Assembly (NCBI GenBank): GCA_030407085.1
Contig: CM059585.1
Span: forward strand, 64,618,501 to 64,682,500
DNA length: 64,000 nucleotides
Reading direction: 5' to 3'
Source: Trichopria drosophilae
Taxonomy: Eukaryota > Arthropoda > Insecta > Hymenoptera > Diapriidae
This document shows, piece by piece, positions 11,808 through 23,033 of the stretch. The notes beneath the pieces are model-generated. The model was not told the DNA's origin. It searched no databases and saw only the letters and a list, made by a program, of their open reading frames with translations. Numbering within the stretch: position 1 is the first letter of the stretch; each line of letters starts with the position of its first letter. A program made the position numbers and the translations under genes.

Positions 11808-12498
11808 CAGTAGGGGCCAAAAGTTCGTGAACACTCTAAATTTTAAATTAGTTAAACGCTGCTTCATATCACCGAATCCTTTCAATATATTGAAAAACTC
11901 AGCGCATATCTTCTAAAGTATATAAATAACGCTTTCAATTGGTGCATTCACTTTTATTTTAGACATTATTATTTTGTTAGCTGTCTAATTTTCAAAATAC
12001 TGAATTTTGCAACCATTTTCTTCTGACTTTTAACGCCGACCAAAAGTGAAACAAATTTTTTTGGCCATTGGCAATTTTTTTCTGAATACTACAATTCAAG
12101 ACGTTTAAAATGGCTTCTGTACAATTTCGATACGATTTTTGGTTACAGGGTTATGATTTTTTTTTAAATTTCTAATTTTATTCATTTTCAGTCATAATTC
12201 TCTGAAAAAAGTTAATGACCGTACATTTTATTTGTATTTCGCGTACTGAAAATATACACTTCTTTTGAACATTATGAAAACATTATAAAAATTCATTATT
12301 TTGAAAATTCGACAGTTAAGAAATACTATATGTATATACTATGTATAAGTAAAAGTGAATGCACTAATTGATAGCTTTATTTATGTACTTTAAGAGATAT
12401 CCATTGATTTTTCCAATATCTTCAAAGGATTCAGAGATATGACTCATTGATTGAGGAGTTTGTAAATTCAGAGCGTTCATAAACTTTTCGCCGGTACA
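11808..12498. mobile_element. Tc1-like MITE with ~155-bp inverted repeats
   Basis: Left arm: CAGTAGGGGCCAAAAGTTCG, then TCACCGAATCCTTTCAATAT and GTGCATTCACTTTT. The right arm (about 12350-12498) is its inverted copy, with CGGCGAAAAGTTTATGAACG, TCTGAATCCTTTGAAGATAT and GTGCATTCACTTTT. The left end follows a TA. The GCCAAAAGTT-TGAACA terminus is of the kind common in Tc1-type elements. No transposase is present. Confidence 0.75.
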
Positions 12499-12553
12499 TA
12501 TAATATAATATAATATAATATAATATAATATTATATAATATAATATAATATTG
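12498..12553. repeat. (TAATA)n pentanucleotide microsatellite
   Basis: A run of ATATAATATAATATAATA with one internal break, immediately next to the MITE right end. Confidence 0.9.
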
Positions 12554-12583
12554 TAACTGCCTTTTTGATTAGGAAAGGTTAAA

Positions 12584-12814
12584 ATGAAAAGAGTTAGTCG
12601 AGTAATTAAAATTAAATACGTTGGGCTAAATCGCCACAAGGTTAAGTACCGCGACGGCAGTTTCAAAAGGTCGCACGATATTTGGTTGTTCGCCCGACAG
12701 CATCAACCGGAAAATTGTCGATCGACTTTAAATTTTTACGATCGCAACGTACGATCGAAACCCGTCTTTTCCCGGAGATTTCACGGCACTGACCCGACAA
12801 TGAAAAATGAATAA
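12584..12814 (+). CDS. Small unrecognised ORF, possible retroelement pol tail
   Basis: 76 aa, strongly basic, with VIKIKYVGLNRHKVKYRDGS near the start, which resembles the small beta-rich tail of some LTR-element integrases. It ends just before the LTR boundary at 12820 but runs opposite to that LTR's inferred direction. Could be chance; low confidence. Confidence 0.2.
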   Translation: MKRVSRVIKIKYVGLNRHKVKYRDGSFKRSHDIWLFARQHQPENCRSTLNFYDRNVRSKPVFSRRFHGTDPTMKNE

Positions 12815-12819
12815 AAACA

Positions 12820-13489
12820 TGTAACGACTGAGTATGTGGTAGTTTTACTGGATTAGGATTCACGGAACGACAAGGAGAAAGAATAATTCAGATATCAATT
12901 AAATCACTTATTATTACTCATCTTTGACGTTAATAATTAAAATGGACATCTATTACAAAAATAAATAGGGAGCCCGACACTCGTAAAAACCATTGAGGAG
13001 AATAGCCGGTACTTACAAATTGAAGATCTCTCGCACGCTCTAAAGTTAGGTACATTCGCCTTCTCGCTCGCTCGTACGCGGGGCTGCAGCCTGGTCGGGA
13101 TGTCGCCAATATATTCGGCCAACAAAACTTAGAGTCGCGTGACTACAAAAGTCCACGCATACACGCGCAAATAAAAAAAAACGTTTATACAGGAAAACGT
13201 GTAGACGCGTGAAAATAAATTAATATATAAAGACATTCGTCCTGAACCGCGCGGAGGAAAGGGCTAGCCAGGTCTGTCTACTCACGTGGATTCTCGCGAG
13301 CATGTAACAAACCCCCTCCTGGCGTCTCCTTCCGCGAGTGTCGGTAACTCGCTCTTTGTTTACATTTTCACCTGCAAACTAAACTTAAATTTAAAAATAG
13401 TAATTTGCAATCGTCGTCTAAGCACAAGACCTAACGTGATGCCATAAATAAAATATTAACTGAATTTACTAAAAGGCATTCACGTTACA
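12820..13489 (-). mobile_element. Long terminal repeat (3' LTR, minus strand)
   Basis: On the minus strand the 670-bp segment starts TGTAACGTGAATGCC (13489) and ends CTCAGTCGTTACA (12820). It therefore has TG...CA termini and a 7-bp terminal inverted repeat TGTAACG/CGTTACA. A purine tract (TGGGCGGGGGG) lies directly upstream at 13490-13500, marking this as a 3' LTR. No matching 5' copy was found. A second sequence ending CGTTACA on the minus strand at 14404 has a different upstream sequence. Confidence 0.7.
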
Positions 13490-13500
13490 CCCCCCGCCCA
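13490..13500 (-). promoter_or_regulatory. Polypurine tract
   Basis: TGGGCGGGGGG on the minus strand, abutting the TGTAACG LTR start; the expected position and composition for plus-strand priming of an LTR retrotransposon. Confidence 0.65.
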
Positions 13501-13758
13501 GACGCTAGGTACCAGCTCTCCTATCAGTTTTCGAATCTCGGGCTTTAAAATATCATATAGGACATGCAAAACACAACAGAATTTCAGTATTCAAACAAGG
13601 ATTTCAGGATGAATGAAAGATGCCATGATCACTTACCCATCACCATTTTTATTACTCTTAATACAAACTTTTTAGATGTTAAGGTTAATATATATAAACT
13701 TCTGACGTCATAAGTCAGTATGTCGGACGACAAAAATCCGATCATCGGACGTCAATTA

Positions 13759-14256
13759 TTATTCCCGGGGTCGTCGGCCACATAAGGCACACTCCTTCCG
13801 GGCGTTAAAAAGGGGAAGTTGGGCTCGCTTGAGTTGAAGGTTTAAAGTGTCCTTCGCGAAACTCACGTTCGCGTTGGCTGTAGTCTGACGTTCTGCCCAC
13901 TTCTTCTTGTCTCGTTGTGAGGCCCAAGTGGGTAGCGTATTCAGGTGAGCTACCCGTCGATCCGCTTCCGCCTTATCCATTTCACAGCGGGCTATTTTAG
14001 CTTGGCCATCGGCGAGAACCCGTCGGATGCGTTGATCTCGCGCGGTCTTCTTGTACCGGCGTTGGTTCCGGTATTGTCCACGGATCACCAACTCTTCCCT
14101 ATAGTCGGCAATTGCGGAATCTAGATGCCCGAACTCTTCCATCGCGGCTTTAGGGGTTTCGTCCATCTTGTGGAAGAGTCGCCTTTCCTCGATTTTCAGT
14201 TGTTGGCGACGAGCTCTCACTTCCCGTAGCTGTGCGTGTAGCTCTTTAGCCGCCAT
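13759..14256 (-). CDS. Coiled-coil ORF upstream of LTR, unrecognised (gag-like position)
   Basis: 165 aa starting MAAKELHAQLREVRARRQQL. Nearly the whole product is charged and heptad-like (coiled coil), with a Cys pair CALCG near the C-terminus. It is followed after ~260 bp by the polypurine tract and LTR on the same strand, so it occupies the place of the last internal gene of that element. Retroelement gag proteins often have coiled-coil segments, but no gag signature is clear. The upstream region (to 14404) also looks partly coding in another frame. Confidence 0.35.
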   Translation of the reverse strand: MAAKELHAQLREVRARRQQLKIEERRLFHKMDETPKAAMEEFGHLDSAIADYREELVIRGQYRNQRRYKKTARDQRIRRVLADGQAKIARCEMDKAEADRRVAHLNTLPTWASQRDKKKWAERQTTANANVSFAKDTLNLQLKRAQLPLFNARKECALCGRRPRE

Positions 14257-14549
14257 GATCGGACAGCTGAGTCCCTCTTCATCGTGGGGTTCGGACTCTC
14301 CGTTCCCCTCCTATGGGGAACACATGTAATTGTTCGCCCAATTCGTGGATATTGGCCTTCATGGCCTCCTCTATTTCGAGGGTCTTTATCGACCGCCAAT
14401 CTTGTAACGTTGTCTTTTTCTTTATTTAGTGTGAAAAAGAATACATATACATAAAATTATTATAATTGCACACAAATTTCTATTCTTGGACGCGACCCAA
14501 AAATGCGGTTTCCGCTGAACTGGTATGATTGTTATTCTCCTAGGCCCAC

Positions 14550-15440
14550 GTTGCCGGAAGTGGAAATTCCCTGTTTGACCTCTCACACTACCTCCCCAAA
14601 CTTCCTCGCTAACTTCCTCGCGACCCAAGTCAACCACTCACGCTCACTTCCGGTTTCTCACTTTTCCCAAACCAAAATTTATGATTTTATCCGTGGTTAT
14701 GTGTTTCCGGTCTCAATATTTCCAAAAAAAAATTTTATTTGATTTTTCTATGATTCACTCGCTACTTCCGGTCTGACTCGGTAATTTAATAATAAAAACA
14801 TAACGGAAAAACCGATCCTTTGATTTTAATTCACCACCGTCGATCCACTCACGAATTAAAAAAAAAACGATTTTTCGACTTTACATCGCCACCCTCGATC
14901 CACTCACGAATTCAAAAAAAAACGATCTTTTAACTTCGCCTCGCTACTCGCCACTTCCGGTCTATTTATTAAAAAAAATGGTTTGTCCACTTTTCATTAA
15001 TTTTCGCCACTTCCGGTACAATAATAAGTCCCCTCACTCATCCACAGACAATCAAAAAAATCACACGTGTCTCCCGTGCCTTTCTCGCCACTTCCGGTCC
15101 GAATTATTCTATTTTTTTATCATCCGATTATTATTCCTTTAATTGCTCGACTATGCCGCCTTACCTTTTCTTTCTTTTTTTCTCTTCCGGTCTCTCTCTT
15201 TCTCTCGCCCTATCTGCCTGTGTCTCTCTTTCTCGCTACTTTCTTTTTCTGTCTCTCTCTCCTCTCTCGCAATCACTATCCGTAACACTTCTTTCTTTTT
15301 TTTTTTGTTATTACTCCGTCCCTCTGATCTCCCTACACCACAAATACTCGTCACTTTTCCCCACTCCTCAGCAACGGCAAAATCTCTCGCGGTCACGAGC
15401 GTACTGAATTTTGAAATTGACATCGGTACTGAACGATGAC
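14550..15440. repeat. CACTTCCGG motif array and CT-rich tract
   Basis: The 9-mer CACTTCCGG or a one-base variant occurs at 14554 (inverted), 14645, 14763, 14952, 15008, 15089 and 15182, with partial surrounding duplication such as CGATCCACTCACGAATT near 14833 and 14898. About 15155-15320 is strongly C+T-rich. No convincing gene; the minus-strand ORF across it is low complexity (KERK-rich). Confidence 0.6.
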
Positions 15441-16245
15441 GAATTTCCACCTCTCTCGCTAATTTATCGTTTGAATTTTGAATAGTTAATTGGTGCATAA
15501 TATAACGCGCTAGTGTGTGTAGCGCCTGTATACATGCACACACGCGTGGTCAGCTAGACGATCGTCGCCTCTCCGTCGCACGATGGGAGACGCCGTCGCC
15601 GACACAACAAACCGGCGATCGACGGGAGAGATCGAGCGTCCTTCTCTTACCACTACCCGGGCCGGCGCAACTCGCATGCCTCTCGCTCCCACTGCCGAGA
15701 GAGAACTTGCAGTTCTTACGGCGCGTATTATTATCGCCTAAATATAATTAATATTCTAGCAATTTAATATCGTTAATTAATATCGTGACTTTGTCACACT
15801 CTTCTTCTTCGGTTCGTCTCAGGCTTCGATTGGACATGACTGAATGACTGGAGAAATGAAAAGGTGATCCGGTGATAAAACCACATATGAAATGATATAC
15901 GTCTAAACAACATGCAACATACGGGGAATACCTAATAAAACTCATTGATATTATTTGAAGTAGAAAAACGAAACCATTCGCTAACCTCATCGCAATCAAT
16001 ATCTCGCGCTCCAAATCACTAATTGCTAAATTTTACTCCTAGTAGCGTATCTATGTTGAACCGAGCGGACGGGTAAAATTATGCAATCGACATTAGGTGG
16101 TCGACCTCTCGATTGCTTCGCTACTATTCTATCAGAAGGCGACCTTCGAATTTCGACCGGCGTGGGTACTTCCGTCACCTCCGGATTATTTAACAATGGT
16201 TCCCTACTCTTTTTCGGTCTACTTCGGGACTTTTGAATCACCCTG
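15441..16245. other. No gene seen; ends with a transposon-like terminus
   Basis: Nothing recognised. The last bases, TTGAATCACCCTG followed by TATATATGTATA, look like the right end of a TA-inserting element (inverted start CAGGGTGATTCAAAAGTCCC) adjacent to the element at 16258. Its left end was not found. Confidence 0.3.
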
Positions 16246-16885
16246 TATATATGTATACCGGGTGTCCCATTTTAATCCCCCACCCGAAATATTTTGAAAA
16301 GTAAATGTTTTAGAGAAAAATGTTTCAAACAAAAGTTGTTCAGGACAAAGGGGGCAATCATTGTACATTATGGTTCTGACCTTGAGGTCAAGGTTCAAGA
16401 AGGTTATTTGAAGGTGACATTAATTTTCTTAACTGGAATGTCCTATTTTTGACACCGGATTCGGAAAGAGCGGGAAATTCTACGTCCGAATATGATATAA
16501 CCGATATTTTGGCCAAGGTCATTTCAAGGTGAAACTTAAAAGTTCCCGTAACGACAAATTAACTCAGCGGGAGGTTATTTTCGGGGAAAATTTTCAATTC
16601 ATGAGTTTAAGGATTTTTCCCTGGCTATTTAATGGTACCATTGTCTTTGACCTTGAAGGTTATTTAAAGGTCAAGCTTCTGTTTTCAAATGGGCACCACT
16701 ATTTTTGACACCGGTTTCGGAAACAGAGGGAAATTTTGCGTCCCAGATGATACTTTATAATTTTCTGATGTGACTTTCAGAAAATCAAATGTTGAATTAT
16801 CTGGAACCTTTTCTTTTAACTTTAGATTCATGAGCAAACAAATGCTTAGGTAGGACTTTTTCTTTCATGAAAGTTTAAAGGGGGA

Positions 16886-17205
16886 AAACTACTTACATTT
16901 TCTTAAAGACGAATTGCCAATCTTCCTAGAAAATGTACCTTGCAATATGTGACAAATTATGTGGTTCCAGCAGGATGGGGCACCACCTCACACATCACGG
17001 CATGTGACAGCTTATTTACATGAGCAATGCCCAAACAGGTGGATTGGCCTCGCAAGTAAACAGCAGAGGACATGAAAATACGAATACGACAAGCATGTCA
17101 AGAGATTAGAGCCGCTGTTCTACAAAGAGTGAGAGCGTCATTTCTCAATCGCACTAATAAATGTATTGAGGTAAATGGAAGAGTATTTGAACACTTACGT
17201 TAGAC
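16886..17205 (+). pseudogene. Mariner-like transposase remnant
   Basis: One frame gives KDELPIFLENV then MWFQQDGAPPHTSRHV and HEQCPNRWIG, the second-Asp region of mariner/IS630-type transposases. Another frame (about 17074-17205) gives IRIRQACQEI...CIEVNGRVFEHLR, the usual C-terminus. The block with the third catalytic Asp (P-D-L-T-x-x-D) between them is deleted. It is inactive. It is related to the transposases at 44229-45050 and 46722-47788. Confidence 0.75.
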
Positions 17206-17215
17206 AACACCTTAG

Positions 17216-17216
<1 letters not shown>

Positions 17217-17249
<33 letters not shown>

Positions 17250-17274
17250 AAACATACACACACACACACACGAA
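17217..17274. repeat. (CA)n microsatellite
   Basis: Nearly pure CACACA with a few ATA/AAA breaks, directly after the transposase stop. Confidence 0.95.
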
Positions 17275-17390
17275 CAGGTGACGGCAAGGGGACACACTTG
17301 ATCAAAGCACCCCGACGACATGCAAATCCGACTGTGCGACCTCCGTGGAGTGCATGTTGGATGACGCTAACACCAACGGTATGCAGACTT
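17275..17390 (+). repeat. Conserved post-transposase module
   Basis: The block GTGACGGCAAGGGGACACAC ... AAAGCACCCCGACGACATG ... GACCTCCGTGGAG ... GACGCTAA recurs at 47797-47905 directly after another transposase stop, and inverted at 29730-29860 next to another (CA)n. It is probably a conserved 3' untranslated part of this transposon family. Confidence 0.65.
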
Positions 17391-18686
17391 TTCGAATTAA
17401 ATGCCTTTCAGCCCGGATTTGTAATCGTGTTGACCTTGACAGTTGTCCTTAAGGTGAAAATCGGCACCAAGTCCTGCCTAAGTATTTGTTTTCCCATGAA
17501 TCTAAAGTTAAAAGAAAAGCTTCCGGACGATTCAACATTTGACCTTCTGAAGGTCACATCAGCAAATTATAAAGTACCATTTTGGACCCAAAATTTCCGG
17601 GTCTTTCCGAATCCAGTATCAAAAATAGGGGTTTCCATTTAAAAATAAAAGCTTGAAATTGAATCACCTTCAATGTCAATGACAATGGTGCCATTAAATA
17701 GCCAGGGAAAAATCCTTAAACTTTTGTCTGAAACATTTTCTCCGAAAATGTACTCCCGCTGAGATATTTCGCAGTTCCGGAACATTGAAGTTTGACCTTG
17801 AAATGACCTTGCCGAAAAAACGGCCTAGCATATTCGGACGTAAAATTTTGTGCTCTTCCCGAATCCGAAATAAAAAAAACAGTTCCAATTTAAAAATAAA
17901 AGCTTGACCTTGAAATAACCTTTAAGGTCACGTTCAAGATCAATGACAAAGGTGCCATTAAATATCCAGGGAAAAATCCTTAAACTGTTGTATTGAAAAT
18001 TTTCCCCGAAAATAACCTCCCGCCGAGTTAATTTTCAGTTACGGGAACTTTTAAGTTTAACCTTGAAATAGCCTTGACCAAATTATCGGCCATATCATAT
18101 TCGAACGTAAAATTTCCCGCATTTTCCGAATCCATGAAAAAAATATGGATTATCATTTAAAAATATAAACTTGACCTTGAAATAACCTTCAAGGTCAAAT
18201 ACAATGCTACCATTAAATAGCCAGGGAAAAATCCTTAATCTTTTGTCTGAAACATTTTCTCCGAACTTGTTAAAATGACCTTGGCCAAAATATCGGTCAT
18301 ATAATATTCGGACGTAAAATTTCCCCCTCTTTCCGTATCCGGGGTAAAAATTAGGACTTTCCATTTAAAAAAATTAATGTCACCTTCAAATAACCTTGAA
18401 AATTGACCTCAAGGTCAGAACCAATAATGTGCAATGATTGCCCCCTTTGTCCTGAACAACTTTTGTTTGAAACATTTTTCTCTAAAACATTTACTTATCA
18501 AAATATTTCGGATGGTGGATTAAAATGGGACACCATTTTACAGACCATAAGTACCCTCTCTATAACTTTCAGTTTGAATCACTTGAATTTAAAGTAGACA
18601 TAAACAAAGATCTATTTTAATCTAAATGCTATAGAGACGAACTCAATAAAGCTGTACGAGATTTACTTACAAAGAAAATGTGGTGC

Positions 18687-20045
18687 CCTGGTAAAAATGG
18701 AAGCGTATACGAAGAGTACAGTAAGAGTGAAATTAAAGGTGCATGAAGAGTACGCACGCTTCCTGTACGTTACGATAATAGTACTCGAAAAGTACGTACA
18801 CTTAAATGCCGCTTCTTGAAGTGTACAATAAGAGTACAATAAGCGTTCAAGTGATTTAGAATATTAAGAGCGAACTGCGTACACTTAAATACTGGTTCCC
18901 AATAATAAGATAAATATTATTAGATAAAATAAATAAGATACATAAATTATCTTAAAAATAGCTGAAATCTCAAGCGGTTACCTATCCAAGTATTGTTCTT
19001 CAACAAGGATGCTTTACGCGATGAATGACCGCGCGCGTCACGGACCACTGATCTATCACTGTCGATCACTATTTATAACGTCATATGATATTTGTGATGC
19101 ATGTTAAAATTTTTTAAAATTCTTAATTATCTTGAAAACGACAAGGAATACGCGAAGTCTGATAAAATTTCGAGGATTATTGAAACGGGGATGACCTCAA
19201 GTCGATTAATACGTACATATATAAATGAATTTTGAAAATGTCCAAAATTAAAAAAGAATAATTTTTTCGAAATGTGTTCATCATCCGAATGTCTTCGAAC
19301 TTTCGCACAATCTAGAAATGTGCGCACGTATTATGTATTTATAGTGTACAGGAAAATGCATTTTTATGTGAAATAGCGAACATGAATTTGTTTGCATTGT
19401 TCCGCACGGAGGTTCTGGAGATTAATGTTATGAGTTCTGGGTAAAATATAAATATGATTGTAGATATAAGTATGTCACACTTCGCCTAAACACATATATA
19501 AATATATATAACGTAATAGTTATTAAATATTATTGAATAAAATATCTAATTCTAACTTAGACTTATATAAAAATTGAAAAACGACGCACTATAAACGGAA
19601 ATAAATAAATCAAAACTGCTAATTTTATTTGATATTTCATTTGTTACATTCCCGCCCTCTAACCTTGCATCTGGTGTTCAACGAGACTTGTTGTATTCCT
19701 CATGTGTTTATATTTTTATCTTGAGATATTCCAACATGCTCTAATTTACAAAGCTTTAAAGTATAAAGTTCTGTGCCATTTCTTTTTATAAAGGCGTACT
19801 GAACTCTTTATTTAGCATATGAATGCATTAATCATTTCTTAACTTTCATTAAGTACACTCCCGTACGCCTTGTGTCATTCCTACTAAGAATGTGGTACAC
19901 TTAAATATGACTATTAGAAGTGTACTCTTATAAATCTACGCGTACCTTTCATTCGAGGGAACTTTAAAGTACATGAAGGGTACGTACACTTCGCTGAAGA
20001 GTACATTTCCCGTACATTTAAAGTGTACGCTTCATTTTTACCAGG
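18687..20045. mobile_element. Inverted-repeat element with GTACACTT subterminal motifs
   Basis: Left end CCTGGTAAAAATGGAAGCGTA (18687); inverted right end CCTGGTAAAAATGAAGCGTAC (to 20045). Both subterminal regions (about 18700-18900 and 19850-20040) are packed with AAGTGTAC/GTACACTT and GAAGAGTAC motifs. The AT-rich centre has no transposase. Size 1.36 kb. A clear target duplication was not found. The right end abuts a non-LTR fragment. Confidence 0.7.
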
Positions 20046-21029
20046 CTGGATATCTACACAGACGGATGTAAGTCACCTAATAGCACCTCAGTGGGATGTG
20101 CATGCGTGAGTCCGACATTACTACAAACAGTCTCATTTAGGCTTAACAGCAACGCCTCTATCTTTACTGCGGAGGTATATGCCCTTCTTAGGGCTGTTAT
20201 AATCGCGTCTTCTTGTTCTGACGTTAAGTATATTATATTTACCGATTCTGTCAGCGTTTTAAAATCACTTGAAAACATTAATCTGAATTTCAAAATTATT
20301 CCATACATTTTAGAAATAAGAAACAAATTCGCGAGTTTAATTTTAATTCTTCAAATAATAGTAAAATAGCGTTTTACTGGGTACCTGCGTATAATGGAAT
20401 AGAAGGAAATGTGATCGCGGACTCGCTAGCCAAGAAAGCATCCACGTTTGAACCCATGCTCACTATCAATATTCCCTTTGCGGATTCTATACATTCTTTC
20501 CGTAATTGCAACAGTAATCCCGTAAATGAGGGTTGAAAATTCCCATGATGCGTTTCTACCGGATACTAGGTAGAAATAATTCCCGAACCGATTGTGAATC
20601 TAGGGGGTGCTTGCTAACAGGGGCCAGGGAAGATGCCTTTCGGGGAACTGAAAGCTAATTTCTGTTGGAAAGTAACCATAAAGCTCAAACTTTTATAGAT
20701 CTTCATCCAAGCCATGGATTCATAATCTAAATCTTCCTAGAAACGTTATTTCTGCAATGAATAGATGTCGAGCTAACTATTACAGCCTAAATGCTTCCTT
20801 GCCCAGGGCAGGTATGATTGATAGCCCAAATTGTGAATGTGGGTATGAGTTGCAAGACTTAAAGCGTATATTATGGCAATGCCATCAATTCCACGAACAC
20901 CGTTCTTGCCATTTGAGTAAACTCCGTAGACAAAAATTTTATCTACCGTTACAAATAAATTCTTTACTTTCTGAACCTAATCCGACTTTCTGCAAAATTC
21001 TGTACGGATTGATTCCTAAATTCGTGTAA
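20046..21029 (+). pseudogene. Non-LTR retrotransposon RNase H and C-terminal fragment
   Basis: Starts inside an RNase H domain: IYTDGCK (first Asp), FTAEVYALLRAV (Glu), IIFTDSVSVLKSL (second Asp), then after a frameshift FYWVPAYNGIEGN and ADSLAKK (last motif). A second piece from 20757 gives RCRANYYSLN and SPNCECG ... ILWQC, the Cys-rich C-terminal motif of I-like and related elements. RT and endonuclease are absent (5' truncated), and stops/frameshifts occur near 20365 and 20560-20750. Confidence 0.75.
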
Positions 21030-22151
21030 TTTGAATATATAATACTGTCACTACTTTACGTAAGAACGATTTGTAAGATTTACTGTGTAAAATCTTCTAC
21101 GGATTAAAATGTATGCATAATACTCTTTTCAGAGATTAAAAATTACACAAATAATTGAAAAAAAACCTTACACTAATCAAATGGAAAAAATACTTCACGA
21201 GTGCAAATAATAATAGTGTATTACGTTGAAGTAGAAAATTGCAAACGGAATAAACATTTGATTGCAGAGATGAATTATTTCTTTGACCCCATGAAATTTC
21301 GAGCAAACCCATAATAAAAATTCATAACAACATAAGAAATAAATATTTTATTGCATCGTTGAAAGTTTTGTTTTAATTGAATAAATTTTATTTGGAACTA
21401 TTACCCAAAACAAAAATTCAAATAATCCTTTTTTCAAGTACAGAAAGTTTCATTAAATACATTAAATGCTTCATTTATAACCCCGTCCGTGGAAGGGGGA
21501 AACGCAAAATAAAATTGTTACACAAGTGATTTTTCTAGGATCGATTTTATTTCTTATAAGTAATTGTCACGGGCTCAAATCTCGCGAAGGGGATAGCTTC
21601 ATTACAAATGACCGGAGGAAAATATCAAAACACGCAAAAACGCAAAACGCAAATCGCAACGGAAAAAAGGGGTTATCGAGTGAAACATTTCTGACGTTCA
21701 CTACGGTACATAAAGAATCATGGCCCTATGGGCAACTCACTATTCGCTACACGTACGTTGAGGGTGGCGAGGATGTCCCGGGAACGGACTGGTGGAGCCA
21801 CGGGATCCTTGGCTGACGACGGGGTGGCGGTTGGCTGCATCCACTGTCCTCCTCGGCACCAGAGGGTCTCCAAGCACAAGAGGGGTCCTCGCTTACAACG
21901 CGTAATCCCCAGAGAGCACTGTTTTTTGGGGTTTGGAACTATGTCTGCACCTTTTCATCCAAGTTCGATGCCGCGCTACACGCACAAATTCGGCTACTCG
22001 GCGAGTCGTACACCGACTGGCTCCGTAAGATCTCGCGGTCCGCGACAGAATGGCGTCTCCGTCGATTCTCCTGGGCCCGATGCTGGGGGTGATCCGTGGA
22101 AGGAGGGAGAAGCGTGACGGTCGCGCGGCCCACGCGTACCGGCTTCTCCTT

Positions 22152-22194
<43 letters not shown>

Positions 22195-22500
22195 GTAGCT
22201 GCGCAAATCGGCTCTCGGCTTCTACCTTCGGAAGGAAAGAGAGAGACGCCCCGGCGTCACTCGCCTCCGTCTGTGGAGAAGGAACTCCTGACGGCGACTG
22301 ACTAGAGGAGCGACGGCGGGGAGGTATGAGCCTCCATAATCGCGTATCCCCGGTACGGCGGGCGAGAGCAGCGGCGAATAGGGGGAAGAGTTCCCCCGGA
22401 ACGCTCTCCCCTATCAGAGTTACCGGGCTCGATCAGTGACTACGTCACACATTAAATTAAACAAGATATAAGTAATCAAGGACAATAGTATGAAAAGGAT
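21030..22500. other. No assignable gene; GC-rich block with (GA)n
   Basis: 21030-21520 is AT-rich. 21560-22440 is GC-rich, with open frames that I do not recognise. A (GA)n tract lies at about 22157-22192. The composition resembles an untranslated leader or LTR more than a gene, but no LTR boundaries were found. Confidence 0.4.
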
Positions 22501-23033
22501 ATTTGATTCAGAGGCGGATCCAGCAGTTGGTTTGGGGGGGGGGGGCTAGTCGCTGTTTTTTAATCAATAATATCTAAAAGTAATCTAAAGGGCACAGTTT
22601 GCCCCACTAGCATGTTGTTTTTGAGGTGTCAAATCGGGCACTTCGTAAAGTAAAAAACAGTGTGTGAAGTTGATTTCCGGGCACGAAGTTAAAAATAATA
22701 ATATAGGACAAACGGACCCGGTAAATGACTCCCTTTAGATATCCTAACTGATTTTCCCTGTTCTCTCTGAGTATACGTGCAGATTTATTTATGCTAGAAA
22801 GAATGAAAGAAAGAATAGGGGATTCATTAATTTTGTTATTAATTAATATTAAGATGAATTTATCATCAAATAATTTATCTTAAATGTAATAATCATGTAA
22901 AGTGCTACAATCTATAACACTTTTTCAAATATTTTCATTTTGGCAAATGTAATTAACAAATTTTAAACTTGTATATTAATATTGTTGTTAATTTTTATAT
23001 AAAATTATTACATTTAAAGAATCAAATCAAGTC

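Larger units (their letters stand above)
16258..18536 (+). mobile_element. Mariner-like transposon with long TIRs
   Basis: The left end GGGTGTCCCATTTTAATCC and the right end (GGTGTCCCATTTTAATCCACC, inverted) continue into inverted repeats of several hundred bases: TTTCAAACAAAAGTTGTTCA, GACAAAGGGGGCAATCATTG and TTCTGACCTTGAGGTCAA on both sides. Within the right arm, a ~250-300-bp unit (CCATTAAATAGCCAGGGAAA ... AAGGTCA) repeats in tandem from about 17640 to 18300. The centre holds transposase remnants, a (CA)n tract and a conserved 3' module. Confidence 0.8.

Noticed and set aside
15151..15543. 130-aa minus-strand ORF rich in Lys/Arg/Glu
   Set aside because: Mostly a translation of the CT-rich tract; low complexity and without domain features.
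21526..22305. Overlapping plus-strand ORFs in the GC-rich block
   Set aside because: No motif recognised; the (GA)n tract creates RERERE stretches; GC-rich DNA lowers stop frequency by itself.
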